From NCBI RefSeq assembly GCF_000001735.4, contig NC_003075.7:993001-1057000 (forward strand): a DNA stretch of 64,000 nt, written 5' to 3'. The position numbers and the translations under genes were made by a program. The notes beneath the pieces were generated by a model that had not been told where the DNA came from, did no database searches, and saw only the letters and a list, made by a program, of their open reading frames with translations. The DNA comes from Arabidopsis thaliana (lineage: Eukaryota; Streptophyta; Magnoliopsida; Brassicales; Brassicaceae). Of the stretch, positions 49,962 through 61,242 are shown one piece after another; positions within the stretch are counted from its first letter, which is position 1; every line of letters begins with the position of its first letter.

Positions 49962-52900
49962 AATTGAAAAAGGTACAATCTTTTTTTGTAATTTGTCCCC
50001 AAAAAATCTTACCTTTCGAAAAGATCGCATCTTTTATGTATTGTCCAATAATATGAGCGTAGTGTCTGGAATTTGTAATTGTTTACTTTAGTTCTATTTA
50101 TTGGATTCAAGTTCTGTAATGGTGAAAAGAAAAGATACTGAAGGGAGATGTGAACATTGTGAAGTGAACATTTGTAATCTTAGATTGAATGTTTTCATTT
50201 TTGTTCATAAGGTCCTTTACTCCTTATTTGTATTGATTTGGTTTGGATGTGCTGGGAATTAGGATGGAGCTGCAGTTAGTAGGTTAGAAGCCATCTAGTT
50301 TTGGAGATTGAGATATTTGATCTTGGATAGGATTGAGCTGCAGTTAGTAGAATAGAATCTATCGATCATTCGATTTCGGATGTTACTCTTCGGTGAGAAG
50401 AGAATTAGCTTGCAGATGTTAGAGATATGTAGTGAAGATTTTATTGGTAGAGTCTGGTGCTTTTGGGGTAACTGTGAAATGTTTCATCTGTTTTGGGAGG
50501 AATTAGATCATGGTTCTTTGAAGATCTACACTGATTCCTATAATACATCATACCATTGTGTCGATGATCGATATTGGTCTATGTGATTTACTAACCTTCA
50601 TAGGCTTGAGAATTGAGATAGTAACATGAAATGGGAAATGTCACAATAACTCTGAGCTATACTGATTCCCCTCGTTTGAGATAGATGTCTACCGTTTGAA
50701 TGTAGATTGAATTACAGGTTATAAATCACATTCTTTTGTGTAAGGTAATATTTGATTGCTGACTAGAACATAAAAAGAGGGTTATGGAGATTTTAGGTAA
50801 TATTCTTGTTCTTCTTCTTCTGGTGGGCTTTTGAGAAGAAAGGTTTTAAATTAAAAGCTTAATTCAACTGAACCGGGTTATGGATCGAATAACCGGTTAT
50901 AGTTTCGGGCCTTTAATGCTTAAACTTAATCCCCGTAACTCGTAAGGATTCATAGTTCATACATCTACGTTATTATTACAGTTTTGGTCGTGAACCATTC
51001 GTCAATGGATCTGAAAGGACAAATAGGAAATCAACGAATGTGCACAAACATTTATTTCCGGTTAAGTCCTTTTAAACCGGTGACGTCGAGCTCTTGAGAG
51101 TTGATACTGATGGCAGTAAAGAGAACAATTTCGTTCTTTCTACCATATGCGACCTAGTAATGGTAATGACGTAATGAGACAGTTCTGTGGGAGGCATCAC
51201 CTTATACATGTCCTTGTCAAACGAATTATGCAGGCATCGAATAGAAGTCGTGTCTAGCAAAAGATCATTAACTAAATAGAAATATCAAATTAACAAAAAT
51301 AGTCAACTATCGATGACTTTTCACTTTTGGAAGAAAAGAATATAGAAAGTCTACGAAGCTTGTTCATCCAACTCCAATGTATATTTCTGATACGCATAGG
51401 AATTTACAGGTAGCAATAGTTTTTGCAGTATGAAAATAACACTACGTACATTCATTATTTGGTAACGATTTTTTTTTCTTTCTTTAAATTAGTACATGGT
51501 ATAATACAAAACAACTATTTTCTTCTCGTGAAATATCTAGCATTTATTAAGCCTTTAAAAGGTTCTAGAACATAAGTTAACGTTACTCGTAAAATATTTT
51601 CAAACTTCTTTTTTCGTTTGTCTTTCTAATTTCAATGCATGGTATTATGAAGCTATAACAAACATACGTTATTAGGGTTAGGTATTAAACTAAAGGCTGA
51701 CTTAGTTTTGCCAAATTTTTCAGTATGTTTACAAATCGCAGGGATGTAGGATCATCTTATGTCTAGTCGTTATCTAAACATGTGCGAAAACTTATCTTTA
51801 AGTATAAGGAATATACCAACTTTTTATAGTTTCTATTCCATTGTTTTTGAACTACTAGAATTAGTATGTCTACATCCAAATGACTTGTTAATATGCAAAT
51901 AATGATTATATGAAATGATTAGATACGAATTGGCAAACAACTCAAAAGAATAAAGGAACATGTAACAAAAGAGATGACTCAATTATTTATGCATTTTATA
52001 GTCAAGTAAAAGAAAATTCAATGCTAATAGATTCGATGCACCAAGTTGCCCTCTGTCAATAAGTCTCCCTCAAGTCTCAAAGCCTTTGAGCATAATTGAC
52101 TCTTCAAAAGAAGACAGGACACGTCTTATGTTTCTTTGCCCTTTTGAATTCTTTTACTTCGCCTTCAAATATCTCTTTTTTCTTAGGTTTTAATTTGAAA
52201 ATGGATTTATCCAAATATATTCATATAGATTAGATATTGTTAAATACTAGTTTTGAAATTATTTTATCAATGATGATTGAATTAATTTTCCAAAAACATA
52301 AGAAATAGTTTTTGTTCCTTTTCTCCATATACCTTGTGTAAGAATGAAAACAAAAAAGGAATGAATAAGAGGATCAGGATTCAGGACAGAAAAAGAGAAG
52401 AAGAGAGAATCAAAAGTGTGGTTTGATCTTTGGGTCTCATTTAGACGTGTGAAATAAATACTTCACTAAGACAAAGATTTAATAGTTTACCCTCACTAAA
52501 GAAAGTAACTAAATAACTAAAATATTTTGTAATCATTGATCAATGTGTGATTAGAGATGGACACGAAGAGTTCAACTTAAGATGTCTACTAAACCTATTA
52601 ACCTAACATACACTTGTAGTATAAAATATAGTAACAGGAACGGTCGAAACTCCAGAGGTACAAAACATGTCTTTAAAAACTGATTTAAGTTAATTAACTA
52701 CATTATTAAATGATTTCTATGTCAAGTACCTGTTGCTAAATGCACTGCCACTAATTATAATCTATTACTACTAACAATTAGTAGTAACCAAGAGTCAAGA
52801 GACATGATTCTGTCGGTTATATCCATGCAAGGAACAAAACCATATAATTAAGAAGCTTTATATGTTGATCCACTACCATGAATTCCTAATGCTTATCTAT

Positions 52901-53413
52901 GCTTATGCTATATGCCAATATTTTTTAAAAGTCCAATTGTTCATCATTACATTCCTTTTAATACGTTATCTCATACGTTAATTAGATTATAATTATAAAA
53001 AACACACATACGATATTTGAACATTTTCGTATGCCAATCAAATTGGAACGATACAAAGAAAATTATCATACCTACTCATCACCTATAGTTACATTATGAT
53101 TCTGAATCAAAATAACCAATAATGGTTTTGTCATATAGGACGTTTGTACAAACGTTAAGCAATAAATTTATCATACAGAATTCTATAATCAGAATTCTGT
53201 AATCAGTTAAGAAGTTCTGAAATGGTTTTATAAGAAAAACTCTATCATACATCCAACGATCCTTTTGTTACAATTAGAGGAAACCAAACGCTTCTCTATT
53301 TTATTCATTACAGAACCGCACTTAACATATGAAAATAGGGTTCACTGCACCAGATCATTACCCACTAATCTCCTCTTAAAGACCTTGACAAAATTACATG
53401 TAATAATAATCAA
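49962..53413. other. 3.4-kb intergenic region, no gene seen
   Basis: I find no supportable gene. A two-copy direct repeat (gagctgcagttagtag at about 50266 and 50336, 70 bases apart) lies downstream of the second DUF538 gene. Open frames at 50380-50586 (+) and 51072-51260 (-) have no recognisable motif. A small imperfect palindromic cluster cagaattctataatcagaa is at about 53176. The last part includes the SAG21 3' UTR. Confidence 0.45.
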
Positions 53414-53807
53414 TCACTGCTTGTTGTTCAAGAGAGCTGCTCGTAGCTCAGCCGCGTCAATCTCGTTGGAACCGGTTTCGGGTCTGTAATAACCGGTTTT
53501 GGGATCTGGAACCCAAGAAATCTTCTGGGTTGATTCTTCCACTCCCTTCTTCTTCATCACAGCCGAAGCAACAGCTCCACTTCTTCCACCGCTCGAAACG
53601 CTCCCTTGCGCCGCCGTGGCCGCATAACCACGTCTGTTATCACACAAAAAACGACACCGTTTAGAAAAAAACAGAGCATAACTACAAGAAAAAAACAGAG
53701 CATAAAGTAGAAAACAGAACAATAGAGACTTACCGGAAGATAGCATTGGAGAGTTCACGAGAGACGAAAGCAGATACGATCTTAACGTTAGAGATAGAAC
53801 GAGCCAT
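53414..53807 (-). CDS. SAG21: LEA_3-type protein, senescence-associated SAG21/LEA5
   Basis: Exons (minus): 53807-53734 and 53633-53414; 97 aa. The N terminus is rich in Arg, Ser and Ala (M-A-R-S-I-S-N-V-K, F-V-S-R-E-L-S-N), a mitochondrial targeting-type sequence, and R-R-G-Y-A-A spans the splice junction. The core W-V-P-D-P-K-T-G-Y-Y-R-P-E, followed by the N-E-I-D-A-A-E-L-R-A ending, is diagnostic of the plant LEA_3 family. Members are linked to oxidative stress tolerance and senescence. A TATA-like TATATAAA on the minus strand at about 54021-54030 gives a leader of roughly 190 bases rich in CT. At4g02380 by synteny. The upstream part of the longer open frame (to 54134) is leader, not protein. 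Confidence 0.95.
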
Positions 53808-54020
53808 TTTCGAAGTAAGTGGTTTCTTGAAAAGAGAGAAAACAGACTTTTTATTCTTGTAGCTTCTTGTCGCCGCCGCAGAAGGAGAGATATATCCGAG
53901 GAATGAGATAATTATACTGCGGCAACGAGATTGAAGAAAGTTGGTATCGTCTGTGTTCTCTCTCTCAAGGCTTTCGAAAATGGTTTGAAGAGATGAGAAG
54001 AGAGGAAGAGGAGAGGAAGG

Positions 54021-54030
54021 TTTATATAGG
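54021..54030 (-). promoter_or_regulatory. TATA box of SAG21
   Basis: The minus strand reads CCTATATAAA, about 215 bases upstream of the start codon; the leader between them is purine/pyrimidine-rich. Confidence 0.5.
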
Positions 54031-54289
54031 AGAGAGTGAAGGAAGAGAGGAAATAAAGGAAGTGACTCCGAAATTGTCTTCTCACTTCTCATAAACGGCT
54101 GCGTCAATTCTGGCCTTTGAGTCTTTTGACCCATAATTAGCTTTGCTTTTTTTATATAATTAAAGTCAAAATTGGACTTTTTTTTTTTGTTTAAATATAG
54201 TTAGATTTTAAATGTGTGATTTACAAGGGGAAATTAATGTTTTATGTCAAACAAAAAAAATCAATGATTTATTTGAAAAATGCAAACTT

Positions 54290-54610
54290 TCAGAGTTATT
54301 ATCCAATATTTTTAGTTGAATAATATTTTTTCTGTTCTTTATTATTTAATTTTTTAGAAAAAAATTTGTTTCAAAAAGTTAATTTTTAAAAAGTTTTTAT
54401 GCATTATTTATTAGTTATTATTGATAATTTGTAAACTTTAAGATAAATAATTGAATATTATTAGTTTAAAGTTATAAAAAAATATAAATTACAAAAATTA
54501 ATATATTTATGATTAGTTTTAATATATTTTTTTAATCTGTGTTTTTTTTTAGAAAATTAATTATAAATTTAATACGATTTAAATAATTCGGTTATATTTT
54601 GAAAATTGTA
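54290..54610. repeat. AT-rich MITE-like repeat, second copy
   Basis: Same phrase order as the repeat in the PME41 intron: aaaaagtttttatgcattatttattagttatta, then tttaaagttataaaaaaatataaa, then atatatttatgattagttttaatatattttt, then a gtgtttttttttagaaaat block. Non-coding. Confidence 0.5.
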
Positions 54611-57103
54611 AAATTAAATCTTAGTAAAACCGTTGAAAATTTGTGTTTCAACTTATTTTCCATTACTTTCTAATTATAACGTATTACAAAAAAAAAATTG
54701 TATTATACGAACGGTTCAATGATTGATGCTCATCTACTATAAGTAGACGTGTGTAAAGTAGGCAAAGTGAGGTTCGAATTATAAAATGTGTTTAAGCATG
54801 TCAAGATGCCATTTGTTAAAAGTTTATTGACTAACTTGCGTGTACTAGCCGTCCATCTACAATACAAAAATATGTTATAGCCTACAATAAATGATAGTAT
54901 GAAAAATTAAATAGCACTATGATATTTTGAGGCGGTGGAGTTTCTATTGATTGGTTATCGATGACCACTTGCATCGTCAAATGGTTCTTTGATTCGTGGT
55001 TTCGGCCCCAGCTTCATACTATCACGAGACTCGACCATCTTGTTTTTTTCTTCTTCTTCTTGGTAAATGGTTTCACAACTTGGTTCCTCTTTCTTTCATT
55101 TTATTTTATATACTATCATAGCATTTTGGTTGGATTTCTCGAGATAGTATATTTTTTAGTTACTATCATTACATAAGTATATTTTAAAAAACTAATTATA
55201 TGAATTATGTAGCTAACTAGATAGATAATCGTATAACCAATTCATGTTAGTATAGTATAGTTTAAGTATGTATTTTGGGATTACAAGTGTGGTTGGCATC
55301 AAGACAAGGATGGTGATAGCCTTTCTCTGTAATTTGGTTTAAGAAAAGTTTTTGCATTTTATGTATAAACGTGTTTTTTTTTTATAATTTAAAATTTCAA
55401 CAAAAAACAATTTTTTTTAATAATGATTGACCACTATAGACAATTTAAATGATAAAAAAAACCCCCAATTTTTCACAATGTTTTGGAGATTAGTCTAGAT
55501 TTTTTGTCCAAATTTTCCGATTGTAAGAATTAAGAAGCAATGAACATTTGTGTTAAGCTTAATGATTTGTACTCACAATATCTTTTAAATTTAAAATTGT
55601 TAACCAAAATATCCTATATATTGTACTTGTAATAGAAATATAAACTATTAAAAACAACACTTTATTCATATAATATAAGTTAAAACATATGTTTTTTTTA
55701 GTATGTTCTAATCACACCTATTAAAAAAAGTTGAAGCTAAATGAGCCAAAAAGAAAAATAAAGATAGGGGATGGGGACAGGCTGTAATGTTAGGCGGTTG
55801 GTATATGAACTGAGAACATGTCTGTTGGTTCGGTCCATCTACACCACTCAACCATTTGGCTATGTTTTCTTTTTGGCTTTTGCATGTTCTCTCTACTTTT
55901 CTTCTTTGGTCAAAATCTCTATCTCGTCTTTTACATGGCTTACCCGAATGTTAGTTGTCATGTAAATTTGGTTATGAAAAGATATTTTATATAAACTTTA
56001 TCGTATATTAATATCGTTATCATCTAACCATTTTTTAAAACTAAACTAGAACCATCCAGTTTTACAAGAGTTTTTTTTTTTTTTTTTCTAACTAAATAAT
56101 ATTTGAAGTGTACAATATTAACAATATATGGGCCAAATAATAGTGGAAACCAAATCGTTAGTCCCACTTTATGATGGGCCTGTTGATTCTTATGTCTTCT
56201 TCGTAAGTTGTGATTATGCAGATTACGGGCTAATAAACATGCATGTTTAGTTTTTACTGTCCAAGTAACGAAATTTTATCTTTTGGGTTGTTGGCCCATT
56301 TCATATATTCCAAATGCCAAATCCAGCCCGGCTCGACACAGCACTGCTCGGCTCAACACTCGTATGCGGTTGGTAGCCACTTAAGACCTTGGTTTGATTA
56401 ACATGTTACGAATAATTTGTGTCCCTTTTTCTTCAAGGAGACTAATCTCTTTTAATAAAAAAGAATTGTGTCATTAGTCAACACAAGTCCTATAATCCGT
56501 TTACGGTAATTTGTATGCACGTCCTTGGAAAAGTGAGTAGTGGCGTAGCATTACAGCCAAAAACTATTTGTATATTTTTCTTTTCGTTAAACAACCAGCA
56601 AAATTTTCAGAAAAATGTTCTTAAATTATAAATTAGTAGTACATTTTAAAACATAGAGATTTTTTGTTTCTTTTAATAGAAGAGTTAAACCTATGTACAA
56701 AATTTCAACTCCTTTTCAAAGTATTTGCCTGTTACTAGATTTTTAACCTTTTTTTTTTTATCTTTCATGATTTTCTATTGCTTGCCATCATCAATGGTAG
56801 GAAATAAATACTATTTTAAAAAGGTCAGGGGTGGATTTAAGAATCAATCCAAAAGTTTGGGGTCTTTTGGAGATTAAAAAGTTATATGGGAAATATCCAC
56901 AAATATGAACGAGAACTTTTGTCAAAAAAATTTAAAATAATTTTTCAAAAAGCCCTAAAGCTTTCAAGGGAAGCCATCGATGAAGAAGAAAACGAAGAAG
57001 AAGACTCTTCAAATGCTCGCGCGAACTCACTTCTGACGAAAACCATACTTCCTCAGTCTCATTCCCTTTCCGACGAACTATTCTCCTGAAGAAGAAGACG
57101 AAA

Positions 57104-60100
57104 ATGGCGAACAAGCTCAAAGTCGACGAACTCCGTTTAAAACTCGCCGAGCGTGGACTCAGTACTACTGGAGTCAAAGCCGTTCTGGTATTTCTCTGAA
57201 TTGCATTGAAATACTCTTTCTATTTTGTTGATATTCGAATTTGTTTATTGGGTGTTTCGTGTAGGTGGAGAGGCTTGAAGAGGCTATCGCAGAAGACACT
57301 AAGAAGGAAGAATCAAAGAGCAAGAGGAAAAGAAATTCTTCTAATGATACTTATGAATCGAACAAATTGATTGCAATTGGCGAATTTCGTGGGATGATTG
57401 TGAAGGAATTGCGTGAGGAAGCTATTAAGAGAGGCTTAGATACAACAGGAACCAAAAAGGATCTTCTTGAGAGGCTTTGCAATGATGCTAATAACGTTTC
57501 CAATGCACCAGTCAAATCCAGTAATGGTTTGTTCAATTCTCTGGACTATTGAGAAATTTGGTAAAAATTGAGTCTTTTTAATGTTGTTATTGTCATTGTG
57601 TATTAAGGGACAGATGAAGCTGAAGATGACAACAATGGCTTTGAAGAAGAAAAGAAAGAAGAGAAAATCGTAACCGCGACAAAGAAGGGTGCAGCGGTGT
57701 TAGATCAGTGGATTCCTGATGAGATAAAGAGTCAGTACCATGTTCTACAAAGGGTGAGGATTTGGAACCTAATCTTGAGTTTTTGCATCTTATCGTGTTC
57801 ATGAATGTTGTTAGAAACTGTTTCTTTTTTTGTTGAATGTTGTAGGGTGATGATGTTTATGATGCTATCTTAAATCAGACAAATGTCAGGGATAATAATA
57901 ACAAGTTCTTTGTCCTACAAGTCCTAGGTCAGTCTTCCAAAACCTTCAACAATAATTTCCCTGGTTACTTTCCAAGATTAATGAGACGATACTTGTCTTG
58001 TTCGAGTACTGGAAACCTCTTGAAGCAGCTTTTGATGACTCTTTGTCATTCTTCTTGGTTCCAGATACTATCATCATTGATCTATCTTATCTATTGTGCA
58101 TTGTGCAGAGTCGGATAGTAAAAAGACATACATGGTTTACACCAGATGGGGAAGAGTTGGTGTGAAAGGACAAAGTAAGCTAGATGGGCCTTATGACTCA
58201 TGGGATCGTGCGATAGAGATATTTACCAATAAGTTCAATGACAAGACAAAGAATTATTGGTCTGACAGAAAGGAGTTTATCCCACATCCCAAGTCCTATA
58301 CATGGCTCGAAATGGATTACGGAAAAGAGGAAAATGATTCACCGGTGAGTGTTTTGGAATCCTCACTTCTCTTTCTCTTCTTACTATTTGTTGTGTGGTA
58401 TGATCCAAGGGATCTGCTGGAATGAGGTTTTTGAGTGCATATCTACTTTTCTTTTTCCCGTTTAATTGCAATTATATATTTTTTTTCTCTTCGTTCAAAT
58501 GTGCACTTTACTCAGAGTTCACGATTGTTTTTTTTCTCAGGTCAATAATGATATTCCGAGTTCATCTTCCGAAGTTAAACCTGAACAATCAAAACTAGAT
58601 ACTCGGGTTGCCAAGTTCATCTCTCTTATATGTAATGTCAGCATGATGGCACAGCATATGATGGAAATAGGTTTGAGTCTAACTTTGATCACTTCATTCA
58701 AGTGAGAGCATCCATTGGCAGATTAACAGTGATTTTTATATGTCGATACATTATCTCTTTGTTTTGGTGTCCTATTACCTGCGTTTGTACTTCCTATCTT
58801 TTGTCCTATCCATTTGTTTGCCATTTTGCTGGTTTCTTTACTTCTTGCTGATTTTTCATACATCTTCTAAATTTGGAATTGAAGGATATAACGCTAACAA
58901 ATTGCCACTCGGCAAGATAAGCAAGTCCACAATTTCAAAGGTAAAGATAGTAAACAGTCTGTTTGGTCTCATTTCCGTAAATTATAGTTTGGTGTGATTT
59001 CAGATGATATAATCTCCTCTTCCACATGTCTAGGGTTATGAAGTGCTGAAGAGAATATCGGAGGTGATTGATCGGTATGATAGAACGAGGCTTGAGGAAC
59101 TGAGTGGGTATGTATCTGGTTAATTGCTAGACAATTTTTCGCATTTAGTTGATTATGTAACTGTTTCCCATAAAGAAATTAGATTTGAACTAGTCTAACT
59201 TTGTTTATCATTGATGCAGAGAGTTCTACACAGTGATACCTCATGATTTTGGTTTTAAGAAAATGAGTAAGTTCATCTGTGCTAAGGTTTACGATATATA
59301 TAACTAAACATTCACTAACATCTGAATTCCGAGCTGTAACAGGCCAGTTTGTTATAGACACTCCTCAAAAGTTGAAACAGAAAATTGAAATGGTAATTTT
59401 TCCTACTGTTTCCTTACTTGACTAGTTTTGGTCTTCAGAAAAGCAATGGTTTGTCGCTACATGTTTTGTGTAGTTTTTAATATATCGTTTTTTTGTAAGG
59501 TTGAAGCATTAGGTGAGATTGAACTCGCAACAAAGTTGTTGTCCGTCGACCCGGGATTGCAGGTAATTCAGTCAGTCTATGTGGTTTGAAGGCATGAAAT
59601 CACTCCGTCGTATAGTTCTCTAAGAATATGACATTATTTTTTGCAATGGCTGTAGGATGATCCTTTATATTATCACTACCAGCAACTTAATTGTGGTTTG
59701 ACGCCAGTAGGAAATGATTCAGAGGAGTTCTCTATGGTAAATTTTCGGTTTTGTGAACTTTGAACAAATATCTTTGATACTCGAGCATCTCAAACATGTC
59801 TGTGTTTTAAACCTTTTGGTGTTTACTCCTTAAAACCAAAATCAGGTTGCTAATTACATGGAGAACACTCATGCAAAGACGCATTCGGGATATACGGTTG
59901 AGATTGCTCAACTATTTAGAGCTTCGAGAGCTGTTGAAGCTGATCGATTCCAACAGGTATGTTATGGTATTTCGAGCTTGTCAGTACCATACACATTATT
60001 CTGATTTCTCGTTTTTGGCATTGTGAGACTTTAATTTTTCTTGGCAGTTTTCAAGTTCGAAGAACAGGATGCTACTCTGGCACGGTTCACGTCTCACTAA

Positions 60101-60960
60101 CTGGGCTGGTATTTTATCTCAAGGTAACATGTTACTCTTTTTCCTCTTAGTAACTACTTTTTTTCTTCTCCTCTTGGGGGATTTTCAATTGCATAGTAAA
60201 ATGAACAACTATGAGACACCAAGCAGGTCTGCGAATAGCTCCTCCTGAAGCGCCTGTAACTGGTTACATGTTTGGAAAAGGGGTTTACTTTGCGGATATG
60301 TTCTCCAAGAGTGCGAACTATTGCTATGCCAACACTGGCGCTAATGATGGCGTTCTGCTCCTCTGCGAGGTATACTCGCTTCTTGTCTCTATTCATATAG
60401 AAAACAACAAAACTACTGTATAACTACAGGACCTCTATAGCCATTCAACATAACTATCCTTATGTTTCCTAACGATAAAAACTTCTCTAGGTTGCTTTGG
60501 GAGACATGAATGAACTTCTGTATTCAGATTATAACGCGGATAATCTACCCCCGGGAAAGCTAAGGTATGAAGATAATCTCATTCATATTTCACACAAGTT
60601 CCTTATCTCAAACCGCAATGAATTATGATTTACTATTTTTGTACTGTACCTTGATTTGTTATTTGATGGTTGCAGCACAAAAGGTGTGGGGAAAACAGCA
60701 CCAAACCCATCAGAGGCTCAAACACTAGAAGACGGTGTTGTTGTTCCACTTGGCAAACCAGTGGAACGTTCATGCTCCAAGGTTTTTGTTTTTGTCTTGC
60801 TTCAACACACATTCACAAAATCTAACTCTCTCAAATTTCATAAACTGACTTTATATAACTTTTGCAGGGGATGTTGTTGTACAACGAATATATAGTCTAC
60901 AATGTGGAACAAATCAAGATGCGTTATGTGATCCAAGTCAAATTCAACTACAAGCACTAA
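57104..60960 (+). CDS. PARP2: poly(ADP-ribose) polymerase
   Basis: Eighteen exons, all in frame: 57104-57187, 57265-57526, 57608-57753, 57846-57927, 58109-58344, 58541-58670, 58885-58940, 59034-59107, 59220-59266, 59343-59392, 59500-59562, 59656-59736, 59846-59956, 60048-60123, 60227-60369, 60491-60564, 60676-60781, 60868-60960; 637 aa. A nuclear enzyme that attaches ADP-ribose chains from NAD+ to itself and other proteins at DNA breaks. Two SAP DNA-binding motifs lie in the N terminus (residues about 2-36 and 69-103), separated by a basic K-R-K-R-N stretch. The WGR domain is about 150-250 ([10 protein letters not shown]), then the helical regulatory domain (L-P-L-G-K-I-S) and the catalytic domain with the H-Y-E triad: L-W-H-G-S-R, K-G-V-Y-F-A-D and Y-N-E-Y. 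This is the SAP-WGR form, without zinc fingers. At4g02390 (also called APP, and PARP1 in older naming). Confidence 0.96.
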
Positions 60961-61242
60961 AACTTATGTATATTAGCTTTTGAACATCAACTAATTATCC
61001 AAAAATCAGCGTTTTATTGTATTTCTTTCAAACTCCTTCATCTCTGATTTTGCACGGTTCACTCGTATATTGGTACGCTAAACCGCAAACCATACCCAAT
61101 TTTATCCGGTTTAGTTGGTATGATTGAGAAATTCTTATTCTCTGAAACTCGATTTTATTAGTATTTAAGCGAAAGAGAAGAAACCCTACGAAAATCTCAA
61201 TCGGAAACTAAACGGCAAAAAAAAAAAAAAGCAGAGGCAGCC

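Larger units (their letters stand above)
53808..57103. other. intergenic region between the divergent SAG21 and PARP2 genes
   Basis: The SAG21 leader and TATA (54021-54030) occupy the left. At about 54290-54610 lies an AT-rich MITE-like repeat shared with the PME41 intron. From 54650 to 56900 I see no gene: frames at 54961-55176 and 55771-55965 are hydrophobic by AT bias and have no family motif. The PARP2 promoter and leader (purine-rich, gaagaagaag) lie immediately left of 57104. Confidence 0.4.

Noticed and set aside
50380-50586. 68-codon frame downstream of the second DUF538 gene
   Set aside because: No domain, and it lies in unique non-coding sequence next to a short direct repeat.
51072-51260. 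62-codon minus-strand frame with somewhat gene-like composition
   Set aside because: Could be a decayed exon, but no motif, start context or partner exon was found.
53730-54134. 134-codon minus-strand frame overlapping SAG21 exon 1
   Set aside because: It only extends the SAG21 frame upstream through the leader and promoter, past the TATA box; the family start is MARSISN at 53807.
54961-55176. Hydrophobic 71-codon frame in the SAG21-PARP2 spacer
   Set aside because: Hydrophobicity arises from T-rich DNA; there is no family match or gene structure.
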